Positions 1 to 11,940 of a DNA stretch of 28,545 nt are shown piece after piece. The stretch covers positions 1,582,944-1,611,488 of the forward strand of contig MNCI01015499.1 in the NCBI GenBank assembly GCA_015680685.1, given 5' to 3'. Source of the stretch: Gnetum montanum (lineage: Eukaryota; Streptophyta; Gnetopsida; Gnetales; Gnetaceae). The notes under the pieces were generated by a model that did no database searches, was not told the origin of the DNA, and worked only from the letters and a program-made list of their open reading frames with translations. The stretch's first letter is position 1. The number at the start of each line of letters is the position of its first letter. The position numbers and the translations under genes are program-made.

Positions 1-1400
1 AGTAGCTAGTTGACTAGGGGTAGGAGTATGAGTTCTTTGTTGAGATACTCCGTAAGAAAAGTCACTCATAAAATAAAATAAAAAAAATAACAGGAAATGT
101 AAAATGTTAATAAACTATGAAAATTAAAGAAAATGAAAAAAAAATTTCAATGCTATATATTTTTTTTATTTTTTTTAAATTTTTAAAAGTAAAATTGAAA
201 TTGTAAAATTTTAGAAAAGTAAATTAAAAGTAAAATGATTTAAATTACCAAAATTAAATTTTAGGAAAACAAATTATAAAGGATAACTAGAATATAAATT
301 GGAGATTTGAAAATTATACTAAAATAGAGCAATAAAACTGAAAATCGGGAGGTAAAAATTAAATAGACAGTAATAAAAAAAGAGAATTTTTTTAAAAGGA
401 AAAGAAATATAAAAGGAAAATAAAGAAAAGGTTGAGAAACTGCCCTACTTCTAGCGCCAAAAAGGTGTTGATGCGTAAATTTTGGACACGCCGCCAACAC
501 CTGTGAAAACTCATTTTAGGAGACTATCGCCTAGGGCGCCTCTCGTATGGGTACAGAAACCTGGGAATAGTCTCAGCTAGAAAGGGCTATGTGACAAAAC
601 AATAATAACAATATTTTAAACAAAATATTAAAAAATTAAATTTGATTTTAGGAGCGTTCTGTTATGTTTCGAAAAACATATAAAAATCAAAATTAAGCAT
701 TTGTGTAGTTTTGAGTAAAATAAATAACACAATATAAAAATTCAAATTAAAAGTAAAAATTTATCTGGTGCTCTAAGCAGAAGGAAAATTCAGCCACTAG
801 TCTTCCCGGTGTCGGCTTGGTCTCTACTGTGTGGGTAGAAAAGAAAATAGGAAAGAAAATGCGTCTGTTTCGTGCATGAGAGACTTGCAGCTCTTGAATA
901 GAAAAATCCTGCGAGAGACTTGCAGCTCTTGAACAACAAAAAAAAAATGCTCACTGTTTGAACAGAAAATCCTCTCCAGTGGTAAATTGAAAATCCTCTG
1001 ATCGTTGTGAGAGAATAGGCATAGGCGTTGGCTGCCGGCTCCCCCTCTCCCTCGCTGCCTCTAAACTCTAGCTTCCTCCCTCTTTATAGCGGCCCTGTAG
1101 GAGAAAATCCTAACCCTAAATTGCCAGCCACCTTTGCTGTGAATTATTTTTTCCTTTTTCCTCATATCATTGCAAAAGAAAAAAAAACAAAACAGGATAA
1201 TCATCATGGGTCATAAGTCATGGGTGGATGCTTGATCAACATTTTAAAATCTATTTTTTTATGGGCCAACGAAGCCCACTTGCACATGGACAGTGGCCAT
1301 GTGCAAGCTCATGGCACTCTATTTTTAATTTTTAAATTTTAAATTTTTATTTTTTATTTTTATAAAAGTTGTTTAAACAAGGCCCTATGCCTAGCATGGG
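1..1400. repeat. AT-rich repeat-derived region with promoter-like core
   Basis: No coding sequence is recognisable. Roughly 60-430 is A-rich filler. At 470-502 AGGTGTTG and CAACACCT face each other as a short inverted repeat. A 21-bp sequence occurs twice without change at 878-898 and 913-933. At 1060-1120 a pyrimidine-rich stretch runs into TTTATAG (1083-1089) and TAACCCTAAA (1111-1120), a TATA plus telobox-like arrangement. The same arrangement occurs near 25860-25915, followed in both places by a GGGCC/AAGCCCA-type segment. This fits the U3/R part of an LTR on the plus strand, but I found no LTR ends, so that is inference. The 62-codon frame at 1028-1216 is probably chance. Confidence 0.4.
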
Positions 1401-1600
1401 TGAGGTTGGCCTCAACACTGCTCTTGCTTGTAAATGATCCACAAACCTCCAGAATGACCTTTAGCTTCCTGTAACAAAATTGGATACTTGGAAATCACTT
1501 ACGAATCAAAGCAATGCTACTAGGCTCATCTGTCTTAGTTTCTTGAAGACATAAAAAATCATTTTTTTTCGAAGTCCACCAATGTTGATGGTGGATTGAT
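1400..1600 (-). pseudogene. LINE (L1-clade) endonuclease fragment
   Basis: On the minus strand the segment 1560-1530 reads DFLCLQETKTDEPSS, the usual QETK block of the apurinic-like endonuclease of plant L1 LINEs. After a frame change, 1453-1427 reads SGGLWIIYK, which matches the SGG-plus-hydrophobic block that follows it in this family. The distance between the two blocks is right. In an intact element this domain nicks target DNA at the start of ORF2, ahead of reverse transcriptase. Here it has at least one frameshift and a stop, and no reverse transcriptase follows toward 1000. It is a dead fragment. Confidence 0.6.
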
Positions 1601-1654
1601 GTGAGGGAAGGTTTTCTTTCCTTACATTATAGCTTAGAATATATATTGTTATGT

Positions 1655-2095
1655 GGAGGGAGGAATCTCTCCATGCCTTGGCTTCAATGCCCTTGAAAAA
1701 CTTAAAACATTCATTATTTGTTGCTTTTGTATGCTAGACCAGTTTTGAGGTTTTTGGCCAATGTATGGAACACAAGATTTGGAAGCAAAAGTAGGATAAA
1801 TTCTTAGAGGTTGAATATTTAGGGCCTACTTCTCAATATTCTTATAACTATCAAACTCTAAGTTTTGTGAATTCATGGCAACCATGTTCAACCCCTTATA
1901 TAATGCAAGCAAGGATAAATTTGTGACTAGACCTTGAAGACATTTGTCCAGTTCAATGGCTTTATTCAACAACTCAATCATTTCTTGGATCAGGTCTAGC
2001 AAGTAATTGCCGGTGACAGCAGTATATTTCGGCCTCCAAATTGAATTGACCTTGGATAAAGATGAAAATAAAAAAACCCTGGTTTTTCATACCAT
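1655..2095 (-). pseudogene. Unrecognised reading frame, one internal stop
   Basis: The minus strand is open from about 2095 down to about 1655 with one TAG at 1826-1828, giving about 145 codons. The part before the stop has a helical, leucine-rich look (LLDLIQEMIELLNKAIELD). The part after it is richer in proline, lysine and serine. It lies just upstream, in transcription order, of the LINE endonuclease fragment, so it could be what is left of the LINE ORF1 or linker, but I do not recognise the family. The length of the open frame in AT-rich DNA is the main evidence that it was once coding. Confidence 0.3.
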
Positions 2096-2816
2096 CAGAA
2101 ATAAGCAAAAAGTTCGGAGAGAGATTCATGTAAATATAAAGATCTAATGAGCAACCATGGCTATGCAGATTATTTTAGAATAGGACCAAACCAATGGGAT
2201 TCAAAATACATCCCAACAAGCATGAATTCCAAAGATCTACATCAACAAATGAAACCTTAAACTATTTACAAGAAAACTTCAAAAAGTTCTTAGACTAGGA
2301 GCCTAAAGGCAAAAAATCCACCCTCAAACCTTATAACAATCAATTTCTTCTAATAGCCTACAACACTTAGACTCGAAATAGAAGTGGAAAATCTAAATAT
2401 TCTCAAATACCTAAAACAAATACAGGTAAATATTCCAAAATGCCATTAAAATTTTAACTTTCCCAAAGAGTTGGAAGGAATCTGACCAACCAACAAAAGC
2501 AGTGTCTCTAAGAATCCCTAATTAAATCAAAGTTCTTTACCCTACCAAAATTGTAAAGGATTCACTTCATTCTACCTTTATGTTTTCTTTTGAATCCTTT
2601 TTTTTTAAGGAATTTAAAATAATGTTGTTCCTCATGTTCATGAACCTAATTTTTCTTCTCCTTATGTTCTTCCTCTTCATCGATTTATCCCTACTTTTTC
2701 TTCTCTTGTTGGTAAACTAAAGTGCTTTTTAGCCATCTAGGAATGGTCTCAAGCCAAGGAGGGTAACGTGCTAGCATCACTTCTTTGCTATCTTGGTTCT
2801 TACCATTTTTAGTTAT
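2096..2816. other. No recognisable feature
   Basis: AT-rich sequence with no open frame or repeat that I could identify. It ends in GTTAT at 2812-2816, immediately left of element B. Confidence 0.5.
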
Positions 2817-3812
2817 TGATGAGCAACGAGTGTCCCCTATGGCCATCCATACAAATCAAAACTGCATACATGTGATTTGGTTGAATTCTATGAATGGAAT
2901 TAATGTGGTATCTAGACTGTTAAGTGTTGATCATAGGTCGTTGTCTTCTTACTTGGAGTAGTGGTAGCTTTATCATGTGGCTATGGCATATGATTATTAA
3001 TATTGTGTGGCTATGGCTAAGTTATATAAAAATATGAAAATTGATTATTTAATTAATTTACTAATAACAAGAAGATAAATTCAAAGCTAGTCTAAGGGCG
3101 ATGAGTGTCCATTTCCAACTTATCATACACATCTTGAACTCACATATCCATTGTTGGGATTAGTAGGTATTATGCTATTAGGCAAACCAAGTAATGACAC
3201 TAATAGGAATACCAAGCAGATATGTGTTTACAATTGAAACTGGTCACACTCATTCTATTAATTAATTAATGTGCATGAAAATATAAATATAAATTAAGTA
3301 TATAGAAAGTAAATTTCATTGAAAATAAATCTATTCTAAGTCAAAGTGCTGCAACGAATATGAATCAATCTCGATTTTATTGTCATTCATGAAATGTGTC
3401 TAGGTATAATATCACTTGAATAAGACACTAACTCAAATCCATACTACGAGTACTCACTAACTGTTTGCTAGGATTACGAAAGAAAACTACAAGAGTTCAG
3501 CTACACTATTGACCAAATGGTATTGAATACGCAATAGATATTTGCATATTTATAGGCAAATAAAGACACTACATCGACGAATATGTGTTAATGCATTTGG
3601 CTACATCGACAGAGATGCATTGGCAAGGCTATATTGATATAGATACGTCAATGCAACTAAGTTATAGCAGATGCTATGTAACATTTACAATATAGTAGAT
3701 ACAACGTAGCATCTATGATGTAGCAACCAACTACGATGCATCGATGCAAATATAATGTAGCATTTGCAATATCACAACCCACTGATATACTTGACAAAAT
3801 GATGCTTCATCA
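2817..3812 (-). repeat. Element B 3' LTR
   Basis: It starts TGATGAGCAACG and ends GCTTCATCA on the plus strand. It aligns along most of its length with 18474-19381, and its left half aligns with the reverse complement of the element A LTRs. The minus-strand TATA box TATAAATA lies at 3547-3554. The U3 part (about 3560-3800) has several copies of a GCTAC/ATCGATG-like motif and differs from the U3 of element A. The 996-bp length exceeds its partner's because of small insertions. Confidence 0.85.
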
Positions 3813-3865
3813 TACCCCCATGACTTATTAAAAACTCATCCTCGAGTTATATATATATATATATG
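3813..3865 (-). other. Polypurine tract, LEDEF-like codons and TA microsatellite of element B
   Basis: On the minus strand TGGGGGTA (3820-3813) abuts the 3' LTR, as expected for the plus-strand primer. Just upstream CTCGAGGATGAGTTTTTA (3845-3828) would read LEDEFL. That peptide is frequent at the very end of plant Ty3/gypsy polyproteins close to the polypurine tract. The equivalent in A is at 16900-16917, so it was present in their ancestor. A (TA)n run at about 3847-3864 follows. Confidence 0.6.
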
Positions 3866-4760
3866 GATAAAATTCCATTATAAAAATTATGGGGTGACCT
3901 AGACTAGATTAACAACTATTACAAAACTTAAGTGCCACATTACAAAATTTTATTCAAGTGGATGTATTAAAAATGACAAAGAGACTAGACATATGCCATA
4001 GTTTACAACATTATAGAAGTGTTCAAAAAATTCGTCGATAATGAATCTTCATGATGTTGCTAGTGACAACAGTTTTTTGAACCTTGGTTGTTATGTTGGT
4101 GGTTCTCTTTTATGTAGAACTTTTTGAAGGATGGATTGAAATTTCTCCTCATCATCTCATGGGTCTAGCAAATATGTGATGTTTGAGCTTTAATTATTGT
4201 ACATAATATTTGTCCATGATCATATGCTCCTCGTGGCATCTTTTCCTTCCTTGTACAAGACCTTCAACCTTAGGCATTCCTTTTGGCATCATCTGGAATC
4301 ACCAAAGGATCAACATTGGTTTTGATAATTTTTCCTTAATGATTAACTATTTTTGAATACTTGGTTAGCTCAAAATTAAAAACAAAAGTTAGCATTTAGG
4401 CTCAAGGTAGTTATGAAATAATGTTTCAAGGCTATGAGGCAACTCAAAGTGTCAAGTTGTTTAAGTCATTTTGATTATCTTGATTATTAGTTACCATAAT
4501 GTTCAAAAATGGGGTGTTAGAATAATTTCAAAAAATCACATCCTTAACCCCCACAATAGATGAGCTCAACTCTGGAAGCTCACAAGTTTTCAAAAAACTG
4601 AAATCAAAGGTATGGTTTGCAAGATATTACAAATGCATTGAAATATTAAAAAAATGTGGTTCCAAAATGACCAAGAAATATTGAAATTAGAGGAAATTTT
4701 AACATAAAAGAATTTAAAATTAATTGAAATTAATTAGAAGTAGTATTAAAGTCATGCATA
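3866..4760 (-). other. Unassigned 3' internal part of element B
   Basis: This region lies between the part of B that aligns with A's untranslated region and B's polypurine tract. No frame stays open for long and I recognise no pol domain. It sits where A has the extra 2.9 kb holding the second reading frame, so it is either a decayed different insert or the reduced ancestral 3' region. Confidence 0.4.
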
Positions 4761-6400
4761 ACTTTAGAAATGTTTCCTATATTGTCCTTGAAGATGTGAG
4801 GTTTTTAGTTTAGAGCCATGATCAACAAAAGTCATGTAAGTGGGTCCTTCCTAAAGCAAGCTCTTGCCATAATGCCCTCATATAACTACTTCTATATATG
4901 TCTATGGGCACCTTAGAAGTTAAATGTAGATCATGCCTTTGTTCCAAAAAACACACAATTGCCTTGGTTAGGATCCCACACTATACTATACAAAACAATT
5001 AGGCATATAATTACATGTAGTAGTGAGGTGAATAATGGGATGAGAAGGGATTGTAGAGATAGGGATGTGAGGTACCTTATTGCTTTTGTAATAGGTTTTT
5101 ATGTCAATTGTGATTAAGATAACTATCATACATATCCTTCTAAGTTTTAGACCAAGTCCATACCTTTGTCAGTAACATTGCATTACATCATCCCAAACTT
5201 ACCACCATAGGACCACCATAACTATATGAAAACAAGACTACTTAATAAAAGAAAACAAGGAAGAAATTTTGATTAATTAATTTCTTAAACATTAAAATTT
5301 GAGGAAACTTGGCCATTGGTTAGAGGGATGCCTTTAAGCATGGATAACATGTATTTCTAGCCCTATATCCAATGCTAATCACACTAAAGAAGTATCTTCA
5401 CACATGGGTAACATGTCTTTCCAATCACATAATGAGACTAGTCCAAGAGATTTTTGAGATTCCTAGAAGTATCCTACCTTCAAGCATGGGTAACATATAT
5501 TTCTAGTGGTATCTAAGGGATTAGTTTCTTTTATGAATTAATTAATAGGTAACTATTCTTTTTGTGTTAGAGGACTACCTTTAGGCATGGGTAACATGTC
5601 TTTCCAGTGACATGACAAGGCAACACTTATTTGAAAACATGCTTCCATAAAAAATAAAACATGAGTCATGATATAAACACATAGAGTAGTAAGATCCATA
5701 GAAGAAGTGCAAAGAATCAAGAAATTCTCTTGATGTCACATCCTTTTGCATTTCCTCTTAGTCTTTCCCCGTTTCTTCAAGCCATAATGATCATGAGTTA
5801 ATTTTAGTTTCATGTATGAAGAACCGTATTGCTTTCATTGTAAAGACTTCTTATTTATAGAAGCTAGAGGGATGGATGATGTGATCTTACTACTTTACAT
5901 AATTATTTACCTAATTGTCTTGATAGCATAGGACAAAAAGCCAACACACAATATTGACATGTGCATCATGACTAGTAACATTATTAACAAAAACATAGTA
6001 AATATCCATAAAATATAAAGAAAATGACTAAATAAAAGAGAAAATTATAAAGAGGAAAAAATGCCAAGAAATGGAAAATGTATGAAGCATTGAAAAATTT
6101 CAAAGAAATAGGAAAATAATAAAATATTGTAAAACAAAAAGTGAAAATGCACTTATCAGTTCTTATTTTAAGATGGGACATTTTCCCCATGAACAAACTC
6201 ACGAGCAAGCATTTGAAAAGTGAAGTGCACATTTCCTTGATTATACATCATAAATATTGCATTTATCATCTTTAGTGATTTAAGTTTTTGCTTGTTAGCA
6301 CATTTAACATTGATGACATTTAGGTTTCAATCATTTGGAGACATATATTTAGCTAGACTAGAAGGTATTTTCTTTTTAGAAAATCTAGATATGTTTTCTT
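4761..6400 (-). other. Untranslated region of element B downstream of gag
   Basis: Its reverse complement is collinear with 12000-13100 of element A. Shared blocks include the GGTATGACATCAAG-type segment (about 5730 against 12275) and the block at 4850-4920 against 13000-13060. It contains four copies of a roughly 30-bp motif described separately. The 82-codon minus frame at 5984-6232 is very rich in Phe and Tyr and looks like chance AT-rich coding. Confidence 0.6.
5331..5613 (-). repeat. Four spaced copies of a roughly 30-bp motif in B
   Basis: Plus-strand copies centred on GCATGGGTAACATGTCTTTC lie at about 5331-5360, 5396-5430, 5475-5509 and 5576-5613, spaced about 65-100 bp apart. The core CATGGGTAACATG has the palindromic tetramer CATG at both ends. 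The same motif in reverse complement appears twice in element A (12411-12453 and 12520-12552), so it belongs to the element family. Confidence 0.75.
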
Positions 6401-7149
6401 TTTTATATTCTATTTTGGTTCTTTAATCTCCTTGTTTAACATTTTCTTCTAGTGTATAGTCAAAGTGTAAGATGTCCTTCTCTAAGTTCTCTATTTGGTT
6501 CATTTTCTCAGAATAAGAACTGATCAGTGTGTTGGATGTTTTCATACATCTTTTAGATGGTTTGATATTTTCATTTTCTAGCCACTGAGTATTTTTTAAT
6601 GTAGTGGCTATTTTGTAGACATGGTTTTGCATACACACTTATTCCTCAAGTTTGTTATGAGTTGGTATAGGGATCATGTTAATACTTTGAAATTTCGGCC
6701 CATGACTACATCCTTTATCATTATTGGTAATGCATGGAATATTTTATCTTTCCATAGTATCATGTTTAGATTTTATGTTTTATTTTGAAGTGGGGAGGGT
6801 TGTTGGATTTTGTGTAGGATTAGAAGGCATTGTTTTTGTAAGGAAGAAGATTGCACCATGTTTTCCTTATGCTAGTTTTAATGAGCTAGTAGGTCTACTA
6901 GTTTTATTCACATGTGTGGAAACTAGTACTATTATCCCATTGTATGCTCATAGCACAAGTTGCATTCTTTTATTAAGGTTGTGGTGCATATTCTTCTTGA
7001 ATTATTGGTTGTGGCATATGTTGGAGGGAGGTATGAGAGTATTGAGGATGTGATGGATGATGATAGGCTTGGGATGGTGATCCCACAAGAGATGTTGGAG
7101 GTTGATGATATTTATGAGGGTAATAATAGTAGTGAGTTGAGGCATGGGT
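6401..7149 (-). other. Element B, distal gag or untranslated region
   Basis: A 71-codon minus frame at 6638-6423 includes SEKMNQIENLEKDILHFD, a helical, charged segment that I do not recognise. The matching part of A (about 11300-11940) is likewise poorly defined, with one continuous but stop-interrupted frame. This stretch is probably the decayed distal end of the gag polyprotein. Confidence 0.35.
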
Positions 7150-8401
7150 AACAGAACCACTGGGAGAAATAAGTTGTTGAACATAGTATCCATTAGGGTT
7201 CAGCTAGCAATAGGGATATTGCTAGTTTGGTGATGGCATCCCCCACAACTATGGATTTTTTCATTGTTGTTGATAATAGTCTTGAGGTTGAGGAGGAGTC
7301 ATACTTGGATAGTATTGTTGGTTGTATGACTATCTATAATTGCCTTGTGGATAAGGTAATCTCCTAGACATTTTCTTTTTCATGAACTTGGGATTCAAAG
7401 AGAAAGCCCCAGACTCCTATAAATGTAACATAATTTGGAAATAGTGCTTTGGATGTTCATATTTATAGATGTTATATCCATCCTTCTCCTCCAAATATGA
7501 GTCTGCAACCTCTTCTATTGCAACTATTTTTCCTTTTTTGCTAATAAATTTTGTTGCCTGTTTTCTTGTTCTTTTTCCTCTTCTTGCCTTGATTAGTTGA
7601 TCCTACTTGCTTTACCTTTTCCTCTATGATTTGCAAGTTGGTTGTAACTTTTTCATCCATAAATTTCCACATCTTATTTACCCTTGCTTCAATATCAATG
7701 ATAAGCTTTTTTATTAGCAAGTTTTTGTGTGAAATCATCTCATAAAGAGCTACCTCTTCTTCTTGATCATAAATATGAACCTCATTTTTATGAAGGATTG
7801 GATTCTAGTTATATTCCTCTACGTTCTCCCTAATGCACAACTCTCCTTCCTCTTTTGCCACATGTTTAATTAGCCTTTGTATCTAATGGGCTCTCAACTT
7901 TGATAATCTTCCTTGGGCATAGATCCCAAGGGTCTTCCTTGTTTTGTTACAAAGCCCATCTATGATGTGTAGAAGTTTCTCACTTTGAGAAAATCCATGG
8001 CCTATGCATGTAAGCAGTAGAGGATAGTATTTGCCCAAGGCTGCATCAAGGGATTTATTGTTTCCTTACTTTCACCCTTAGATTTATTTTCTTAGATTGA
8101 ACACTCTTGAATAGGTTTGGTATTTCTCAGTGAAGAGCTTAAGCATTATGAACCACTAGTCCATTGAACATGGTTCCAATGATCTATACCAACTTTCAGC
8201 TTTTCTATTAGTATCATAGGGAAGAGCTTAAGATTTTTCCACTCACTTTCAATATTCTACAAGATTCAAGCATCATGAAAGACTTGTAAATGATGTTGTG
8301 GATCAGAATTGTAGCCTCCCTTAAATTTAAGAATGTTATTCATACTAATTCGTTTTATGCAACTTTTCCTTTGATACCTTTGGGATATTCTAATTACCTC
8401 T
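7150..8401 (-). pseudogene. Element B gag, C-terminal part
   Basis: The reverse complement is collinear with element A from 9940 to about 11300. From 8401 downward it matches the core gag region (GGYNFDP and QHHLQ-like residues), then a basic segment. At 7738-7541 the frame reads DEKVTTNLQIIEEKVKQ and KKRKKNKK, which parallels NEKVTTCVETVEERAMQ and KRRKRNQ in A. The stretch 7400-7150 corresponds to A's Tyr/Asn/Gln/Pro/His-rich tail. Gag would form the particle that packages element RNA. Stops and frameshifts break it throughout. Plus-strand frames at 6724-7151 are antisense shadows or unrelated. Confidence 0.75.
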
Positions 8402-9276
8402 TGATGAGTCATGTTTTGGTAGGGCTCCAATATTAAATATCTAATATTGAAGTTGTGTTATCAAGTATCCAATATTAGGGCACAGACTATGGTGTTGGGG
8501 ATCTGATATCGCCTCATCTATGCTAGTCTATAAATACAACACTTGGGTGCACAATTTGGATATAAATGTAGACATAGAGAAGGGAGTAGATAGGTGTTAA
8601 TTTGTTTACAGTGCATGCCTGCCATGTGATATTAAGTGATTGTATGACATTCTTATTCAAATGTGACATACTTGGACGTGTTACATGTTTGGCAATAAAT
8701 ATTGAGAGTACTTCCATCATTGTAGCATCCATTTAGCTTTATTATTGTTAATTACTTAAATTCTTACTATTTTCCTTAGTTAATGTTTATCATTTATTGC
8801 TCTTTATTATTTTTTTCATCAAGTGGAATGAGTATGACTAATCAAGAGTGGTTAAGTGTAATTACTTGGTAACCCAGTAGTGTTATCATTTAGTACACCT
8901 GCTAATGGTATGCTTGGTAATCCTAATGGTAGTTGCATGAAGTCCAAGGTATGTACAAAAGGTTAGGAATGGATACTCATTACACAAACGCTAGTCTAGA
9001 CTTTAATTTCTATTATTAATTAGATTAAATAATTAATTTTTCTATTATCATTAGGAGTAGCATAAGGCTGAAATAACATCCATTATCACATGTCTCACTT
9101 TGGACTAAATCATACATGACAAAGCTACCAGTAGTCCAAGTGGGAAGACAATGAATTGCTATTAGGACATAATGATCTAGATGCCACAACTATTCCCATC
9201 CATAGAATTCAACTAGATTATACGTGAACACTTGTCATTCATATGGTTGGGTGTAGGAGGTACCCACCACTCATCA
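8402..9276 (+). repeat. Element A 5' LTR
   Basis: It begins TGATGAGTCATGTTTTGG and ends CCACTCATCA. Over 8526-8830 I counted about 40 differences from 17044-17348 of the 3' LTR, so the insertion is old. The TATA box TATAAATA is at 8529-8536. Upstream, repeated AATATT/GATATC-type motifs fill 8427-8515. The antisense 69-codon frame at 8523-8732 has a homologue in the 3' LTR and is a by-product of the repeat. Confidence 0.92.
8529..8536 (+). promoter_or_regulatory. LTR TATA box (element A 5' LTR)
   Basis: TATAAATA lies about 130 bp into the LTR, the usual place for the U3/R promoter. It is kept as TATAAAT in the 3' LTR at 17047-17053 and as TATAAATA in B's 3' LTR (minus, 3554-3547). In B's 5' LTR the corresponding site reads CGATAAATA. 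Confidence 0.65.
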
Positions 9277-9278
9277 TT

Positions 9279-9296
9279 TGGTGTCGTTCCTGAGGA
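9279..9296 (+). other. Primer binding site of element A (tRNA-Asp-like)
   Basis: TGGTGTCGTTCCTGAGGA starts 2 bp after the LTR. It matches the complement of the 3' end of plant tRNA-Asp (TGGCGCCGTTGCCGGGGA) at 13 of 18 positions, and four of the five changes are C-to-T or G-to-A. tRNA-Asp priming is common in Athila-type Ty3/gypsy elements. Confidence 0.7.
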
Positions 9297-9432
9297 TGGT
9301 GCTAGTTATCTAGATTAGTTATATTATACACGATTGCTATAAATGCATAAATGATTTATCTTTTAGGAAATATTAAGTCACACACATCATAAGCTAACAA
9401 TAATTTCTCTTTCACATGGAAGCAATAGTGCA

Positions 9433-11940
9433 TTGTATGAAGAGAACATTTATTGGAGAACTAATGAGATATATATTGAAGAAAATTGGAGTGACCAGCC
9501 TCATGTAGGGGTTTCATATGTTCATGACCATCCTTACTACACTCAAGGACTATATCCACCTAAGGTAGATAAACTTAGAGGAGATGGAGTAAGTCCTAGA
9601 TCAGGAAGGGCCTCAAGGCCTAGGACCTCCTCAAAACCTAGAAAAGATAAATCAAGGGACCATGGGGAGAACTATAAAAGCCATGGTGATTCTCTCAGTT
9701 CCTTATCTTCATCTTCCTCTTTGATGTCTAGTTCTAATGAAGATGAACATAGGTATAGAAATAGAGCTCCACTATGGGGTTGAAATAAAGATAGAAATAA
9801 AAAATAAGGGAAAAATCAAAGACATCAAAATGAGCATAGATAAGATAGTCATAATCAGATAAATAGAATTCAAAATTTTCACCATGGCATGTTTAATAAT
9901 GGTGAACCCTTATTGGCCACTAAGAGCATGACACAAATTATAGAGGTAGTTAAAATACCCCACAAGAATTGAAGGAAAAGTCTCATCAAAAGGCTTGATA
10001 TGAATAGAATACCTAAATTTTTGGGAGGCTATAATTTTGATCCACAACATCATTTACAAGCCTTCCATGATGCTTGTGTCTTACAGAATGTTGAAAGTGA
10101 GTGGTAAAAGCTTAAGCTCTTTCCTAGGACACTAATAGACAAAGCTAAAGTGTGGTGTAGATCATTGAAACCAAATTCAATCCATTGATGGTCCACAATG
10201 CTGGAACTCTTCAATGAGAAATACCAAACCTATGTGATGGTGTCCAAACTAGGGAAATAAATCCAAGGATGGAAACAGGAACAACATGAACCCTTGGATA
10301 TGGCCTTAGATAGATACTATTCTCTACTATATAGGTGTCTAGGCCATGATTTCTCTTAAGAAGAGAAACTTTTCCACATCATAGATGGGCTTCATAGTCA
10401 AATGAGAGAGACCCTTGGGAGGTATGCTTAAGGTCAATTATATGAACTATGAACCCATCAAATCCAAAGGCTAATTGAGTGTGTGGAAAAAGAAGAAGGA
10501 GGGCTATGTAAATGAGAGAATGTTGAGGAATATCATTGGGACCCAACTCTTCAAAAGTAGAGGGTTCATCTTTATGATAAGGAAAAAGAGTTAGCTCTTG
10601 ATGAGGTGATTTCACAACAAATCTTGCTAATGCAATAGTCTATTGTTGAACTTTAGGCAAGGCTAGATAAGATGTTGAAATGGATAAATGAGAAAGTTAC
10701 AACTTGTGTAGAAACTGTAGAGGAGAGAGCAATGCAAAACAAATCAAGTGATCACAACAAAAGAAGGAAAAGGAACCAAGAGATAGGTAAGAACATTGAT
10801 CGACTAAAAAGAAAAATGGTTGAAGAAGAAGAGGCTATAGACTCAACCATAGAAGGAGATGATGGATGTGACATCTACCTATATGACCATCTAAAGGGCT
10901 ATTGTGTAGTCATGTTACACCTACATGAGTATTGGGTTTTTGCATTGAATCCCAAGTTTGTATAGAAGTAAATGCCTAGGAAATTGCCTTTATCACAAGG
11001 TAATTATAGACAATCCAACAACCAATTGTACTATCCTAGTGCAACTTCTTACTAGCCTCAACACTATCATCAACTGTAATGGAAAAACCCAGAATCGTGG
11101 GGGAGGCCATCATTAAACCAACACTACCCTTGTTATTAGCTACACCCATCTAGATACTATGTTCAACAACCTATTTTTCTAACTAGTTCTACTTCCTCTA
11201 CTTCAAATCACTACTACCACTCTCATGAATATCATGAAATTGCAAAATCTTCTATGAGGTCACCACCTCACACCTCTCATCCTCCATCATATCCTTAATA
11301 TTCTCATACTCACCTCTAGCATATTTCATGACTAGAAACACAGCAAGGTTCAACACCACAACATCAATGAAAGAATGCCACTTGTGCTACAAAGATACAT
11401 GGAAATGATAATGCTAGTAGATCTCCACCATAATCTTGGAAACATCCTTGCTTTAGGATGGTTCCCACACATGAGCACAACACTTGTGGACCTAATAACT
11501 CATCCAAACTAGCACAATGGCAATCAAGTGCAACACCCTTCCTCTCAGAACCAATGTCCTCCAATCCTATGCAAAGGTCAACCTTATTACTTCACCAACT
11601 GACAGAAATGATGAACCTAGCACTCTAGAGAGATAGTAGAATCCATGCATCACTAATAATTATAAAGGGTGCAGTCATAGGCTAGACATATGAAAATTTA
11701 GCACAACTCCTATTCTAACACATTGTACATTTCAAAACCAAGTGTGTGAGCAAGAACCCATCTACATAGTCGCCATTAAACTAGAAGATAACTAGTGGCT
11801 TGAAATTGAAAGTATAACACTGTTTCACAAATTCATGAAGCCTACCTGCCCACTTATTAATTCTTGTCATGGTTAAAAGCTTAGTCATGGGGAAGATGCC
11901 TTATCCTAAAATCAAGAATTAATAAGTATTTTTCATCTTT
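9433..11940 (+). pseudogene. Element A gag polyprotein, decayed
   Basis: One reading frame runs from about 9433 to 11940 with many stops but no obvious frameshift. The first 116 codons are intact and carry a basic Ser/Arg-rich stretch (SKPRKDKSRDHGENYKSHG). At 10018-10430 the frame matches the plant retrotransposon gag domain: FLGGYNFDPQHHLQAF, then KAKVWCRSL, ELFNEKY and a C-terminal HIIDGL/LGRY block. A lysine-rich region (10672-10830) and a Tyr/Asn/Gln/His/Pro-rich tail (10975-11300) follow. No CX2CX4HX4C zinc knuckle is seen. Stops are typically TAG, TGA or TAA where CAG, CGA, TGG or CAA would fit. Gag would package element RNA in a cytoplasmic particle. This copy cannot make it. Confidence 0.8.

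Noticed and set aside
5984-6232. 82-codon Phe/Tyr-rich frame that looks like a membrane protein
   Set aside because: AT-rich DNA yields such frames by chance, and the region aligns to the untranslated part of element A.
6724-7151. 109- and 63-codon plus-strand frames
   Set aside because: They run antisense to the decayed gag region of B and have no recognisable domain.
8523-8732. Antisense frame with a homologue at 17032-17250, suggesting a conserved small gene
   Set aside because: Both lie at the same place in the two LTRs of element A, so similarity follows from LTR duplication.
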